From Dermacentor variabilis (lineage: Eukaryota > Arthropoda > Arachnida > Ixodida > Ixodidae): a stretch of DNA of 64,000 bases. The notes below the pieces were generated by a model, which saw only the letters and a program-made list of their open reading frames with translations, did not search any database and was not told the DNA's origin. The stretch covers positions 153,719,105 through 153,783,104 of the forward strand of contig NC_134572.1 of assembly GCF_050947875.1 (NCBI RefSeq), in the 5' to 3' direction. Both the position numbers and the translations under genes were made by a program. Shown piece by piece: positions 11,331-21,862 of this stretch (position 1 is the stretch's first letter; every line of letters begins with the position of its first letter).

Positions 11331-12288
11331 GATTCGCATTCGCTTAAACTATGTATAGAGAGAAATTTATTTGTAGAAAGGCAGAGAGGTCAGCAGAGAG
11401 CTCTCGTTCATCAGGCAGAGAGTTCATTAGCGCTGCTGGAACGGCTTAAGTCGCACACCATGAACTACTTCAGGTCGTGAGCGCTGCCGCTGTGATAGCG
11501 AAATGCCGTCTGGCACGACCTCATAGTGGAGTGCGCCAATACGTCGGATGGTCTTGTATGGTCCGAAATAGCAGCGTAAAAACTTCTCGCTCACTCATCG
11601 TCGGCGTATAGGGGTCCAAACCCAAATACTGTCGCTGGGCTGGTACTCGACGTAGCGTGGTCTAAGGTTGTAGTGTCGGCTGTCGGTCCTCTGCTGGTTC
11701 TTGATCCGCAGGCGGGCGAGCTGTTGGGCTTCTCCGGCGCGCTGCAGATAGGTGGCGACGTCATGATTCTCTTCGTCGCAGATGTGCGGCAGCATGGCGT
11801 CAAGAGTAGTCATCGGATTCCTGCCGTAAACCAGTTTGAACGCCGTGATCTGTGTTGTTTCTTGCTTCGCTGTGTTGTAAGCGAAGGGTACGTACGGCAG
11901 GACGGCATCCCACGTCTAGTGTTCGACGTCGACGTACACTGCTAGCATGTCTGCGAGGGTCTTCTTCGGCCGCTCCGTGAGACAATTTGTCTGTGGGTGG
12001 TAGGCAGTTGTCCTCCTGCAGCTTGTCTGGCTGTATTGCAGAATGGCTTGGGTGAGCTCTGTTGTAAAGGCTGTTCCTCTATCGGCGATGAGGACTTGTG
12101 GGGCACCATGTCGCAGCAGGATGTTCTCGCCGAAAAATTTCGCCACTTCAGCCGCCCTTCCTTTCGGTAGAGCTTTAGTTTCACCGAAGCGGGTGAGATA
12201 GTCCGTCGCCACGATGATCCACTTATTTCCGGATGTTGACGTCGAAAACGGACCCGACAAATCCATCCCAATCTGCTGAAATTGTCAA
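11331..12288 (-). pseudogene. Ty3/gypsy integrase, C-terminal half with GPY module
   Basis: The minus strand starts at about 12288 with F-Q-Q-I-G-M-D-L-S-G-P-F, containing the first catalytic Asp. It then reads A-D-R-G-T-A-F (second Asp), T-A-Y-H-P-Q-T-N and L-T-E-R (catalytic Glu). A stop after V-D-V-E-H at 11916 is followed in another frame by A-Y-N-T-A, V-Y-G-R-N-P and a long basic segment. It ends with Y-F-G-P-Y-K-T-I-R-R, the GPY/F module, and a stop at 11427-11429. Past the stop, AATAAA on the minus strand near 11370 may be a polyadenylation signal. The zinc-finger end is missing at the 12288 junction. It differs in sequence from the copy A/B and 21.9-kb elements, so it is a third Ty3 lineage. 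Confidence 0.85.
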
Positions 12289-13049
12289 CAAGTAGTTTCG
12301 ATCGGCTGTAGTTGAAATTGTGTTCTGATCATGTACGTTGTGAGTACTTTCCCCGTTGCCAAGAAAGGACTCCTGCCTTCTGATTATGCCCAATCGATGA
12401 TTCTGAAGAAGTGGTATGCATGACTGTGCATAGAATCTGCGCTCCTGAAGTAGAGCTGACATCTGGTACAATACATTTGATTTCCAGGCACGCCACCTTT
12501 TCTTTAGTGGGCGTCCTTATGGCGGTTTTCGTTGCTGGGGTCGAGTATCCCTCGCAAATAGCTAAACTTGCTGTTGGAAGGGTAAAGGCCCAGCCTGAAC
12601 GCTTGAAGGAAAGGCCAAAAATTGTATACAATTACACAGGATTTCATACAACCTCAAAAAGGTTGCAGGCAGACATGTTGACCCTCTCGCTTGTTCAGAC
12701 CCTATAAATTGCAAGAACTCTGCTCCTAGGTGCATGCTGAAAGCAAATGAGAATATAATTATGGCAAAATAGCACAAATGACGGCATGGGTGAAAAACGA
12801 ACAGGGCAATATGCTATCCAGCACCTGGCCGTTTTACGAGTCCCGTCGTCTGCACTCTTTTGTCATAATGTACTTAAACTAACAAGCCCAGCTTATCAGT
12901 TTAACGCCGGCTAACGCGCGTGCGTTGACAGACCGGGGCGGGGGGGGGGGCGGTGCCCTGGCTTTGACCTTGTACACAGTGTTCCTTTACTCTCAATTCA
13001 ACACGCTAACATATCTTCCCTCGTTTCCGCATCCTACCGCCTCACACCC
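12289..13049. other. no recognisable gene; short G-run
   Basis: The stretch holds two overlapping frames (12329-12631 minus, 12411-12707 plus) with no motif I recognise. A run of eleven G lies at 12940-12950. The sequence from about 12960 onward may already belong to the Penelope terminal repeat that follows. Confidence 0.4.
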
Positions 13050-13560
13050 TCTCCTCTTTAGATGAACCCCACCTATATATACTGTGGCGGGGAAAGCATA
13101 CGTCGCCTTGAAGAAGACAAGTCCACTTGTCGAAACGTCGGCTCCTGCATTCACCTTGTTCACGTTTTGCTCATCGTCTTGAATTTCCATCTCCCGCATT
13201 CCCCGTCTTTTCTCTGGAAGCCCGGCTAAGGACACTTTCACAATATAAAACAACATGGGCGTCCCTTCGTAACCCCTATATGCAACAACGTTTACATTGG
13301 CCAGACAGAACTATGTGCAAATGAGTATCTTAAAGAGGACGCTGAAATAGCAAGCAAGAGAATAGGTATGCACATTTGGCCATGCACTTTGCATGTGAAT
13401 GCGAGTCACGACTTCAGTAGGCAAATTATAGGCAGAAGCAAAAGCGCATGTCACAGTACGCATTGGAGGCATTTTTTAACAAAGATAGTGCTTCTGTTTG
13501 CGGCAAAATGAAGCATCCAAAAGCCTGCACCATTCCGACTGCAATCTTATGAATGGCACT
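13050..13560 (+). mobile_element. second Penelope-like fragment (terminal repeat plus GIY-YIG)
   Basis: A plus-strand terminal-repeat-like region with a hammerhead motif (13107-13139) is followed, after a junction near 13250, by a degraded GIY-YIG end. Its pattern is C-N-N-V-Y-I-G-Q-T-E at about 13281-13310, then H-V-N-A-S-H-D-F and I-I-G-R-S-K-S and, 10 residues on, H-W-R-H-F-L. A terminal repeat placed before a 5'-truncated copy is the usual Penelope-like insertion arrangement. No RT is present. It is on the opposite strand to the element at 9.1-10.6 kb and is a different subfamily. Confidence 0.72.
13107..13139 (+). ncRNA. near-canonical minimal hammerhead motif
   Basis: The order is GCC (stem I), TTGAAGA (core; canonical CTGANGA, so C3 is T), an extra A, stem II GACAAG/CTTGTC with loop TCCA, GAA, the palindrome ACGT, C at the cleavage position, then GGC completing stem I. 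Only C3 deviates from the consensus. The ACGT palindrome fits the very short helix III of Penelope hammerheads, which is thought to favour cleavage as a dimer. The same extra A after the core is seen in the 9.16-kb motif. Confidence 0.72.
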
Positions 13561-13570
13561 TTTTCGACCC

Positions 13571-13919
13571 TTTTTTGTCGTCACATATTTTCCTTGAGTG
13601 CGTGCTCAACAAATGGTACATTTGTTGTTGCCCGTGCTTGATATACTTTATTAACTGTCTGTATGTTTCCCGCACTAAACTTCCATAGAATTTTACCTAT
13701 GTTTTCTATTAAAAGAATCGCCTATAACGCCACGAGCGCAGGTATTCAAATTTTCCTACTAACATACGATTAAATTTATTTATGTTTTTCATTAGCTGTA
13801 GATGAAGAATCTTGAATATTGACCACCAGTTGACTACCACCTCCTTTATTCACTATAGAAAAATTCGGAGATTCTTCTGGCTGTTTTATAGCTGTGGTTG
13901 TTTTGACCTACTATTGCAG
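13571..13919. other. AT-rich spacer/intron before first detected host exon
   Basis: No frame or motif is seen. The stretch ends with a pyrimidine-containing acceptor (CTACTATTGCAG) at 13919, so at least its right part is probably intron of the SAMD3-like gene. Confidence 0.5.
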
Positions 13920-14111
13920 GGTTGTGGATGTTTTGTACGTTGAAGTAGCACAAATGCCGCTGCAACTAGCACCTACACTTACGTCATGCAAACTCCCACC
14001 ACTACGGCTGGACATCCAAATGACTGTTGAGAAGCATCGTGCTGGGATGCACTTTGAAAAGAGTCAGCGACTCATCCAGTGGTTGTTTCATGACCTCTGC
14101 TCATATGGAAT
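13920..14111 (+). pseudogene. SAMD3-like gene relic, exon a
   Basis: The acceptor is ...CTATTGCAG|G and the donor is GGAAT|GTGAGA. The frame reads ...C-K-L-P-P-L-R-L-D-I-Q, then F-E-K-S-Q-R-L-I-Q-W-L-F-H-D-L-C-S-Y-G, and leaves two bases (AT) that complete a Met codon with the first base of exon b. This resembles the region just before the conserved 'tyrosine-proline...KYP.L' segment of the expanded SAMD3-like family (SAM-domain-containing protein 3-like). The family's biochemical role is unknown to me. The upstream exons, including any SAM domain, were not found; the Penelope fragment and Ty3 relic lie where they might have been. Confidence 0.65.
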
Positions 14112-17026
14112 GTGAGAGGCAGTTTATATACTTTTGTGCACCTTGTTTTTACAATGCCGTTATCTGTTGCACTGGATGGCGTTACTACAATAAACTCGCA
14201 ATAATTTAGACTTGGATATTTCTGACTCTCAGTTATTTCAAACAAATTTTGTATTTTTGTTTGACGCACTATGTTTTTATTGTACTTAAAAGCCGCTTAA
14301 TTCAAACTGCAGCATTTGGTTAATTCTGCTAGTTCAACCTTATTTTTCTTGTCCCTACCGAAATATCAGCTGCCTTTGTCACGTCAGCTGTACATTTGAG
14401 TGCATATATCTTTCAAACAGCTCAAAATGAAGCCGATTGCTTGCCTGCAGTTGTCAAAGCTGTCAAAACCATGAGTAGAAAAGAACTGGTTGCCCTTGCT
14501 TGAATAGAAAACTTAGTTTTGAAGTGTCAAGCTGCTAGAAAGCTGTCAACTATTTGCAGTTGATTTTCAAAATGTTAATAAATGAATATTTCATTACAGT
14601 ATAGGCTAATTTGTTTCCCCAAGTCATGTTTATGCTCGCATCTGATAATTCAAATGAAATTCTGGGGTCTCCTCGAGTAAAAATTATCTGGTGTACTGTA
14701 TGGTGCTAAACAAAGTGAGCCTCCTGTTTCATTTTTTGTAGTACACTCAGTTCCTTAGCACGTATGTGCGCAAAGTATTGTCAATGCAGGCATGCAATGC
14801 GGCTCATTCACTTTTAGCCATTGTGCAATAATTGTGAACTGACAGCTAAGAGAAGTATGCTTGCCTGAGCATGCAGGTTCATATACAGCCGGTCCCTACT
14901 TAGGGACTATCTAAAACAGTGCAAAACATAATCATGATTCAACTAACTGATTTTGATCATTAGGTGTCAGCTGTGAGGTAAAAGTTAACAGGACAGTTAA
15001 GAAAAGTTCAGTAAGGAACTTAAGCTATCTTAAGACACATGTTACTTGCATTTCTATACACATCCTTGGATTGTGCCACAGAAATGCAGTTGACATAGCC
15101 CAGTCACGTGAGCAAATTTAGTGACACTTCGACCGAGTTCTCCTCGCTGAGTGTCGCTTCGGTGGCATGGTACTAGAAATCAAAATTAATTTGTCATTCG
15201 GGATTGATCACATTGACAATCTACGAAGCCATGGGGTGTCGAAAATGAACATTTCCAGCTTGATTTGGCTTTGCTTTTCTCGCAAAGGGGCTCGTAACAT
15301 TTCAAATTATGAAAAAAATTATCTTAGAATTAGTGCACACTCCTCAATGAGCATTTATTTATTTTTAGAGCACAATACCGTAAGCTATCAATAAATATTC
15401 ACTTTTTCGCAATTTAAACAAGGCACGGCACTAATATACTCAATTTTGGTGTGTACTAGGAGCAACAGGTGGTCAGGCAAATGAAAGTTCCACTTTCAAC
15501 TCTCATAGCCAGCAAGTCAATCTGTGACATGAACATCCAAAAATCAGTCCTGTAGCACTGTACAAGTAGAAAGGGAAGGCTTTTGGAGAAGTAGTGCAAT
15601 TAGGGGACTGGTACCATCTAATCTGCTGCTAACCAATTGCTTCAGGACGACTAATGCACGTAAGCTAGCTCCAGTTTCACAGTGAGCGTGCGGAATAGCT
15701 AAAAATCTGATTGTGTATTTCAGTTCATTGTACAGACATTTTTTTGTGTACTGCAGTTTCCTACATCTACAGTTATGAGAAATGGCGCTAAAATTTTAAA
15801 TGTATGGTGCTCACTATATTTGTTGAATCAGCATATGTCATAGGTACTTCATATGTGAACGAAATCCTCAGATTATGCCATCAGGACAGAAAATTGAGTT
15901 CGCTTCAAGCACTATCTCATTAAAAGCACGGAGGCTCTAAGAACCCATTTCAACAGTCGAAAGGCTTGTGATAGCAGCAATGCTTTGAGCAGCAACACAG
16001 CTGTCTCATTAGTCGATTATGATGGCATGATGCAGCCAGACTCCTGCAGAGCTGGCACACTGCGCTAGAGGGGCAATACTTTTCTTGTGCAGGTTGGCAA
16101 GAGAAAAAGCAAAGAGCCATCATGTATGGTGCACCAACCACTGTTATGCGAATTTCTCACTTGGTACTAAGCCACGTATGTCGCCACTGCACTTCAAATA
16201 GTCCATTATAGCGTGTATGCACTGCAATCCTAAGCTTATACAGAACATCGAATAATGTGAATTTGTTAGAGCGAGCATTTGCTGTATATTGTGTGACATG
16301 CTGGTTTTAGAAGGGAAATTTTAACAGGCACTAGCAGATATTTATTTATTACACAGATCTTGCCAGGATTTCGTTTAACTAAAGTTTAGTTTAACAATAA
16401 ATGCATGCTATGTTAAGTCTAGTTTTGTGAAATTTTTACTGTGCACTTACTCTGTGTGTATCCACAAAAGTAATGAAGTGCACAAACTGCAACAGAGCTA
16501 TATAATTCCACAGCCCAAGTGTGCAGGTTGCATTTAACATGAACAAACTGTTCCTGATTTCAGGGACTATGCCATGCAGCTGGTAGTCGGAGACTCTATG
16601 CTTCAGCTGCAAGAAGTGTTGGAGTTTTGTCAACCTAGTTATTTTTGTTAGCTTCTGCTAAATTAATTCACAGCAAGTGTTGTAATTATAACAACAGAAC
16701 ATGTGCCTGATTCACATTGAATGAATACTATGCTTAAATGTGCATAAAACCGAGTACTAGGCCACACTGCCATTAATCAAAGTATGCTGTATCGTTTCTG
16801 ATATTGCTCCCTCTACCTCAAATCAGTCAGAAATTTTAGCGTTGTATGAGAAATTCCCATTACCTTAATCAGTAAGCACACTTGATTTTACTGATTTTTA
16901 CAGTGCCTCTCTTTGCGGTACTTGCAATAATTGAACTATTAGTATAGAATGTGTACACTTTTTTTCTTTTGAACTTTCATACACAAAACTCACTGACCTC
17001 TCTGGTAACACTGGCTTTTTGTTTAG

Positions 17027-17111
17027 GCATCCAGGAAAACTGTACGAGAAATCAAGCAAAGCGCTTGTAGCAAAATACCCCAGTTTGGCTGAAAGCACTG
17101 GATCAGGATAT
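17027..17111 (+). pseudogene. SAMD3-like gene relic, exon b
   Basis: The acceptor is CTTTTTGTTTAG|G. The exon is 85 nt, one base plus 28 codons, in phase with exon a. It reads H-P-G-K-L-Y-E-K-S-S-K-A-L-V, then K-Y-P-S-L-A-E and G-S-G-Y, the most conserved block of the family. It ends at TAT|GCAAGC, so the downstream intron would be a GC-AG intron (or a mutated GT donor). The 2.9-kb intron upstream has no features I can support. Confidence 0.72.
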
Positions 17112-17871
17112 GCAAGCTTCACTACGTTTTTGCGTATTGCTTATTTCCACTAAGTAATGTTCACAGCAGTTCGTCCTTTGTCCTTCGTCCAATTTTTTTT
17201 TCATCTACAGCAAAATAAAGTAGGATAGATGGATATGTTATGTTTATGGTAAAATTTTACTTTCATGCGCGATGTGCCTGTAGTACTGCTGCAGTGTTTT
17301 TGTTAATGACACAGCACTTGATCTCTTTGAAAAATTACGGCTTATTAGTGACTGCTGTGCAATATCGTTTCATCTGTTGCATTTGATACTGCACAGAAGT
17401 ATGCCTTGGTCAAATATATTTAGCACGTAGCTTTAATTCTTCCATAACTGCGGAGATTACTAGCTGTAGGCTTTTGATTCGCTAGCATGTGCACTGCCTG
17501 CACTCAAGATGGCTGGTAACGAGGTCTGTGTTCTTCATCTCATGCACGTAATGTGAACACCTGAGAGAGTATTTGCATGTTGCTGTGACCCGTAGCACCT
17601 TGCACATGCTCCAACCACTCTGAACACTAATTTACGTACTTTAATGTCTTGATGCATGCTTTAGAATACCCCAGTAAGCAAAACGTTATTGAAAGCAGCA
17701 AAGTGCTTTAGAAAAAAGTGCGCATTTTGTCTTATAGTTTCAGAATGTTTCAAAGCAATGCTATAAACTGGCAGATCTGCCAGTTTCTAGCTCTGCTTTG
17801 CAGTAATAACTAAAACATAATAGTAACCATATTGTGAGATGTAATAAAATGTTGACATTTTAAACTTTCAG

Positions 17872-18076
17872 GCTTCTTGGAGGGAATCGTTGCGCTTCAA
17901 GGCGAAGTATGAAAGGAGAAAGATAAAGATACAGCGTGGGAAAATTGTGCCTACCAAAATGACTCACACAAGTACATTGACCAGTGGCAAGACAACGGCA
18001 AAAAGAATGAGAAGACCTACTGCTGTAGGCATCAGTTGCCTGGCGTTGGCATTTAACAAATCATTTAATTTGAAAG
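17872..18076 (+). pseudogene. SAMD3-like gene relic, exon c
   Basis: The acceptor is TTTAAACTTTCAG|G. The phase is 0 and the exon starts A-S-W-R-E-S-L-R-F-K-A-K-Y-E-R-R-K, which joins to G-S-G-Y of exon b to restore the family's G-Y-x-S/T-W motif. A basic linker follows. The exon may end at AAAG|GTGTCT (18076), leaving a very small 40-nt intron, or earlier at GCT|GTAGGC (18024). The first choice keeps the frame open into exon d. Confidence 0.7.
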
Positions 18077-18116
18077 GTGTCTGGTACATTTTCTCTTCTT
18101 TCTTCCGTTGTTGAAG

Positions 18117-18310
18117 TGTGGGATGGCGAAGATGCGAGCAGATCAGAAACCACATCGCTTCCATGAAAAAACGAGCTTCTGAAAGCAAAGGCTAACTTTG
18201 CATATGTCACAGATTGCATGTTACGGACATACAGAAATCGACGAGACTGGATTAAAAAGGAGTGCCCATCAATCCAGGCTATCACGGATGAATATCCAGC
18301 TCTGAAATGA
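18117..18310 (+). pseudogene. SAMD3-like gene relic, exon d, with frameshifts
   Basis: Joined to exon c the frame reads V-W-D-G-E-D-A-S, the acidic G-E-D motif of the family. It then breaks: an adjacent frame supplies H-I-A-S-M-K-K-R-A-S-E-S-K, and the first frame resumes as N-F-A-Y-V-T-D-C-M-L-R-T-Y-R-N-R-R-D-W-I, ending E-Y-P-A-L-K and TGA (18308-18310). The family has a continuous helix-rich segment here, so two compensating single-base shifts are inferred. There is no convincing GT donor before the TGA. Either this is a decayed copy or the assembly has small indels. Confidence 0.65.
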
Positions 18311-19528
18311 AGCGCCGTGGTAATTACTGTGTGTTCTTAAATGTCTTGTTTCTCACATTGCGGGGGGTACAGCATACTTTTATGCGCATTTTAGCCGGGT
18401 TCGTGGACTCTCCTACAGTGTTGCAGAAGGAGGCGAAATAAGGTGCAGTCATGAAAACAGATCTAATGGCACATGTTAAAATTTTAAAATCTGGGAATCA
18501 CAGCGCACCTATTTTCTGTTTAGTAGCAATAATAGTATTTGGACTGTACTGTTTGCATTCATTGCGCTTTCATGAATCTTTCATTAACAATTTGCGATTT
18601 GAGTAGTTGCACGAATGCACCATTTCTAGCGTTCTGCAACACTGCAGTAATTGGAATGGCTACGCACATGGTTTGCTCGAATATGAACACAAGCTAGCCT
18701 TCTAGGGTTTAAATGGCTATGTGCCCTCCAAGCAACTCTCTGCTGTGTCACAGCTGCTTTGGGCAGCTGAACAAGACTTATAACAGAACTTCCATGACAA
18801 AAAAAAAAACTATTACAAGTACTCATGCTCACTGTTCACTGCTTGAATCCTGTGAGTCAATAGATAAAAGAGGAGAGGAAGAACATGGTATTTCTTGATA
18901 TAGGGTATCCCTTAAATTTCCCCATCATTCATTGTCATGTTAGAGGTCTGCAGAAAGGCACCGAGAAAATCTTTTCTCTCATACTTTGCATGACATATTT
19001 GTGATATGGAATGCGATGGCTCCATGCAATGCATGGTGATGCCATGACCAGCCCTTGTACACGGAATGGACTCCTGGCCTATGCAAAGATTAAGTGTAAC
19101 TTTCAAACTAGAAACTAAATCTGCTGCCTGCCTCATTGCTTTATTGTATGCTTTGCATAGCCAGTTCTCTAATTTTGAAAGCTGCTAGGGTATTTTGGGG
19201 ATTATAATATTTTAGGATATTTCAGGTGAACGCTATTGATCAAGTAGCTTATTGTCCAATTTGCAGCATGTTTAGTGTAAGTTGACCCACTTGTTAGCCA
19301 GTAGATAACACATTACTAGTAGTTTTTGCAGCATACATTGATGTACATCACGGTTAGTTTTGTGCGCTCGAGTTGTAGCTCAAGGCTTGCAATATAAATT
19401 GTACTAACTGCTTTAGGCAAAATACACTGCTTGTACAGCCAGAAAATTTGGAAACAAGCAGGCTGTGAGACGAGTGACTGCAATTTTTTAATTTCCTTTG
19501 CTTTAACCTTTATTTTTCCTCCATTAAG

Positions 19529-19703
19529 CTTCACAACGAGTTTATGCTGCAAACAGGTGTTGACCTGAGTACAACACTGCGACCCCAACTGCGTGCTGTT
19601 GCAAAGAAGGCAATTGAAAAATCCCAGAAGAAACGGCATCTTGAGGCATTTCTTGCTGACTTTCACAGTCGCTTGGAGGCTGCCACCGAGGACAAAAGAA
19701 ATG
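19529..19703 (+). pseudogene. SAMD3-like gene relic, exon e
   Basis: The acceptor is TTTTTCCTCCATTAAG|C and the donor is AAATG|GTAAAG. The exon is 58 codons plus one base. It reads L-H-N-E-F-M-L-Q-T-G-V-D-L, matching the family's 'EF...TGVDL' motif after the Y-P-A-L segment, then a lysine-rich helix and F-L-A-D-F-H-S-R-L-E. The frame is open throughout. The 1.2-kb stretch between exons d and e is intron-like, with no supported feature. Confidence 0.68.
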
Positions 19704-20472
19704 GTAAAGAGGCTGTTCTGCATGATGATTCGAAATCACTAATAGATTTTTAATCATGAAGATCATGCTGAAGAAAGTGTACCTAATGAGTGAACTGAAG
19801 TAAATGTATGGCCAGTGTCATTCATGGGGTAATAGTAGAGACATAAAACATGATAGCCTATGTAGTGGATCAAACCACACAATGGAGGAGGCATACTTCC
19901 CAATTATAACGAGATCGTTTGCACTCGAAAGAGTCCTGTTGCTGTGAAGAAACTCCTTACCTGATCTTAATGCTTCATTAGTGCTTCTAACAAATGACGC
20001 TTCATAATCTGCTATGTAATGACGGAAACTTGCTAATATAAAGAATACTAGCATATCCACATCGTTTTATAGTAATTGGGAAAATTCCTGTCTTTTGCTA
20101 GAAAGATATTTGAAAAATATATTTTCTTCTGGCACTACTCTACTGATTTTCATCTCGGTCTCAGAAATTACTATTCGCACACACCCGCTGTTTAAATATC
20201 TTTTCCAGACATCTCCAAGTAGGTGCTGCGGGTACAAATACTTAAAAGGTCAAAATTTGCAACAAAACAGAAGGGGATCTTTGAAATTGGTTGTTTTAAA
20301 TTAGCTGTTTGATGTATTGACATACGAATCCTATATAGACATGCATTTTAAGGTGCGATGTATCGTTTGTCAGGCCTACTAATGTTATAGCTACTAATCC
20401 TGGCAGGGTGACAGTGTATTGCTTTTGTTCTCGCCTGTTTGACCTGCTCATACTCAGCACTTTTCCTTCCAG

Positions 20473-20562
20473 ATTTAATGGAGACTGCTGGAAATTGTTT
20501 GCTGCCCTGTCTCGTTAAAGAGCGCAAGGACGCATTTTTGACAACTGTAGTGCACCTGAACT
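20473..20562 (+). pseudogene. SAMD3-like gene relic, exon f
   Basis: The acceptor is CTTTTCCTTCCAG|A and the donor is GAACT|GTAAGC. With the single base from exon e it opens D-L-M-E-T-A-G-N-C-L-L-P-C-L-V-K-E-R-K-D-A-F, corresponding to the 'LLP.L.KE' segment of the family. Phase is conserved on both sides. Without splicing the frame stops at TAG (20571), so the splice signals are what keep it open. Confidence 0.6.
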
Positions 20563-21002
20563 GTAAGCAGTAGGTGTAGTGAACTGTGGAATAAACCGCG
20601 CCACTTTAGCACAGTTATGACTCAGGCTCAGGCTCAATTCACTACTTTATGGCGAGTATTAGCACCCTTAACTGGGTCTAAAGGCTATCTAAGTTACCTC
20701 AAAGATTGGCTGTTTCCTAGTCTTGTTTATGTATAGCTAGTGACAGGTCAAGACAGCAGCAAGGGCTTCTCAGAGAGAAAATGATCATGCGTGTCAGTGG
20801 CTTGCCTTGAGCGGAAGCCTTAGTCTAAATATCCTGTCCAAATACATGCGAATCGAAAAAGTTTTTCTTGGCAACCACTGCTCCAATGTTAGTAAGGTTT
20901 GCTGCATTGAGAAGAAAAAGTGACAATCTAGTGCCTAAGCGATTATTTTCTTTTGGTTCTTAATATACTTTATATTTGTGCTCCACAAGTTTAACTGGAC
21001 AG

Positions 21003-21175
21003 CACTGTTAAACATAATGATAAAGACAGAAAATGACAAGATATGTGCTAAACTCGCAAAAAAACTTATTGAAGAGAAGCCTTATGTACGTCCAAATGGA
21101 TCAGTATGCAAGAAAAAGATTTCACATGTAGATGTAAAAGGCCGGGTGATAAAAAAAGCGCAACTGAGTATGTGA
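21003..21175 (+). pseudogene. possible last exon of SAMD3-like relic
   Basis: The acceptor would be AACTGGACAG|CA. In phase with exon f it gives S-L-L-N-I-M-I-K-T-E, a lysine-rich stretch, and the stop TGA at 21173-21175. I see no resemblance to the family's usual C-terminus, so only the phase match and open frame link it to the gene. It could be an unrelated frame. Confidence 0.3.
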
Positions 21176-21702
21176 AACAAGATAAATGTAAAAAGAAAAG
21201 AAAGTCAGGAGACAGGTTAAATTGTAAAGTAAAGAACAATAATGTCACGTGAGATTATAACTTGTGTGACTACGATAGTGAATTTCCTTGAATGAAAAGG
21301 TCACTAAAGCCTGGCTATTCCATTATTCTGTTAACCTGTACATATGGAATGCTTCAATTACTTCTCTCGTTAGTTTGTTGCGATGACATGAGAAGATAAT
21401 AGTATAATTGAAGTTTGGGTTACGGCGGCATGAACGACAGTGACTTCCAAATGGTAAGGCAGTAATAAGTGGTGGTGCTCTTCGGTGGTGCACTGACTGC
21501 TCTGCAATTAAGGGACACTAACAGCAGTTTTACCACTCAATGCTCCCATGCACTGTCAAAATATCTGCCTCTTCTGCTGGCAGCATCACTGGGTTACCAT
21601 TGTCGGCATCTTAATAACTTGTACGCAACAATGTAAGCATGATGAAGCACGTCGCTGGCGTTGCCTCTGCAGCGTGACGTGGTCAGGGGGAACATGCAAG
21701 CA

Positions 21703-21859
21703 CCCGCCGTGGTTTCTCAGTTGCTATAATGTTGGGCTGCTGAGCAAGAGGTCGCGGGATTGAATCCAGGCCCCGACGGCCGCATTTCGACGGGGGCGAA
21801 ATGCTAAAACACCCGTGTACTAAATACTAGAGCACCCGCGTAACTAGCTAAAGAAAATA
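21703..21859 (+). mobile_element. Ruka-type tRNA-derived SINE, 3'-truncated
   Basis: It starts CCCGCCGTGG, carries an A-box-like TGGTTTCTCAG and a B-box-like GGATTGAATCC, then GCATTTCGACGGGGGCGAAATGC, and decays after ACACCCGTGTACT. The order matches the complete copy at 28191-28427. It abuts the Ty3 pol at 21863. The name Ruka (a SINE family reported from hard ticks) is from memory. Confidence 0.8.
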
Positions 21860-21862
21860 ATC

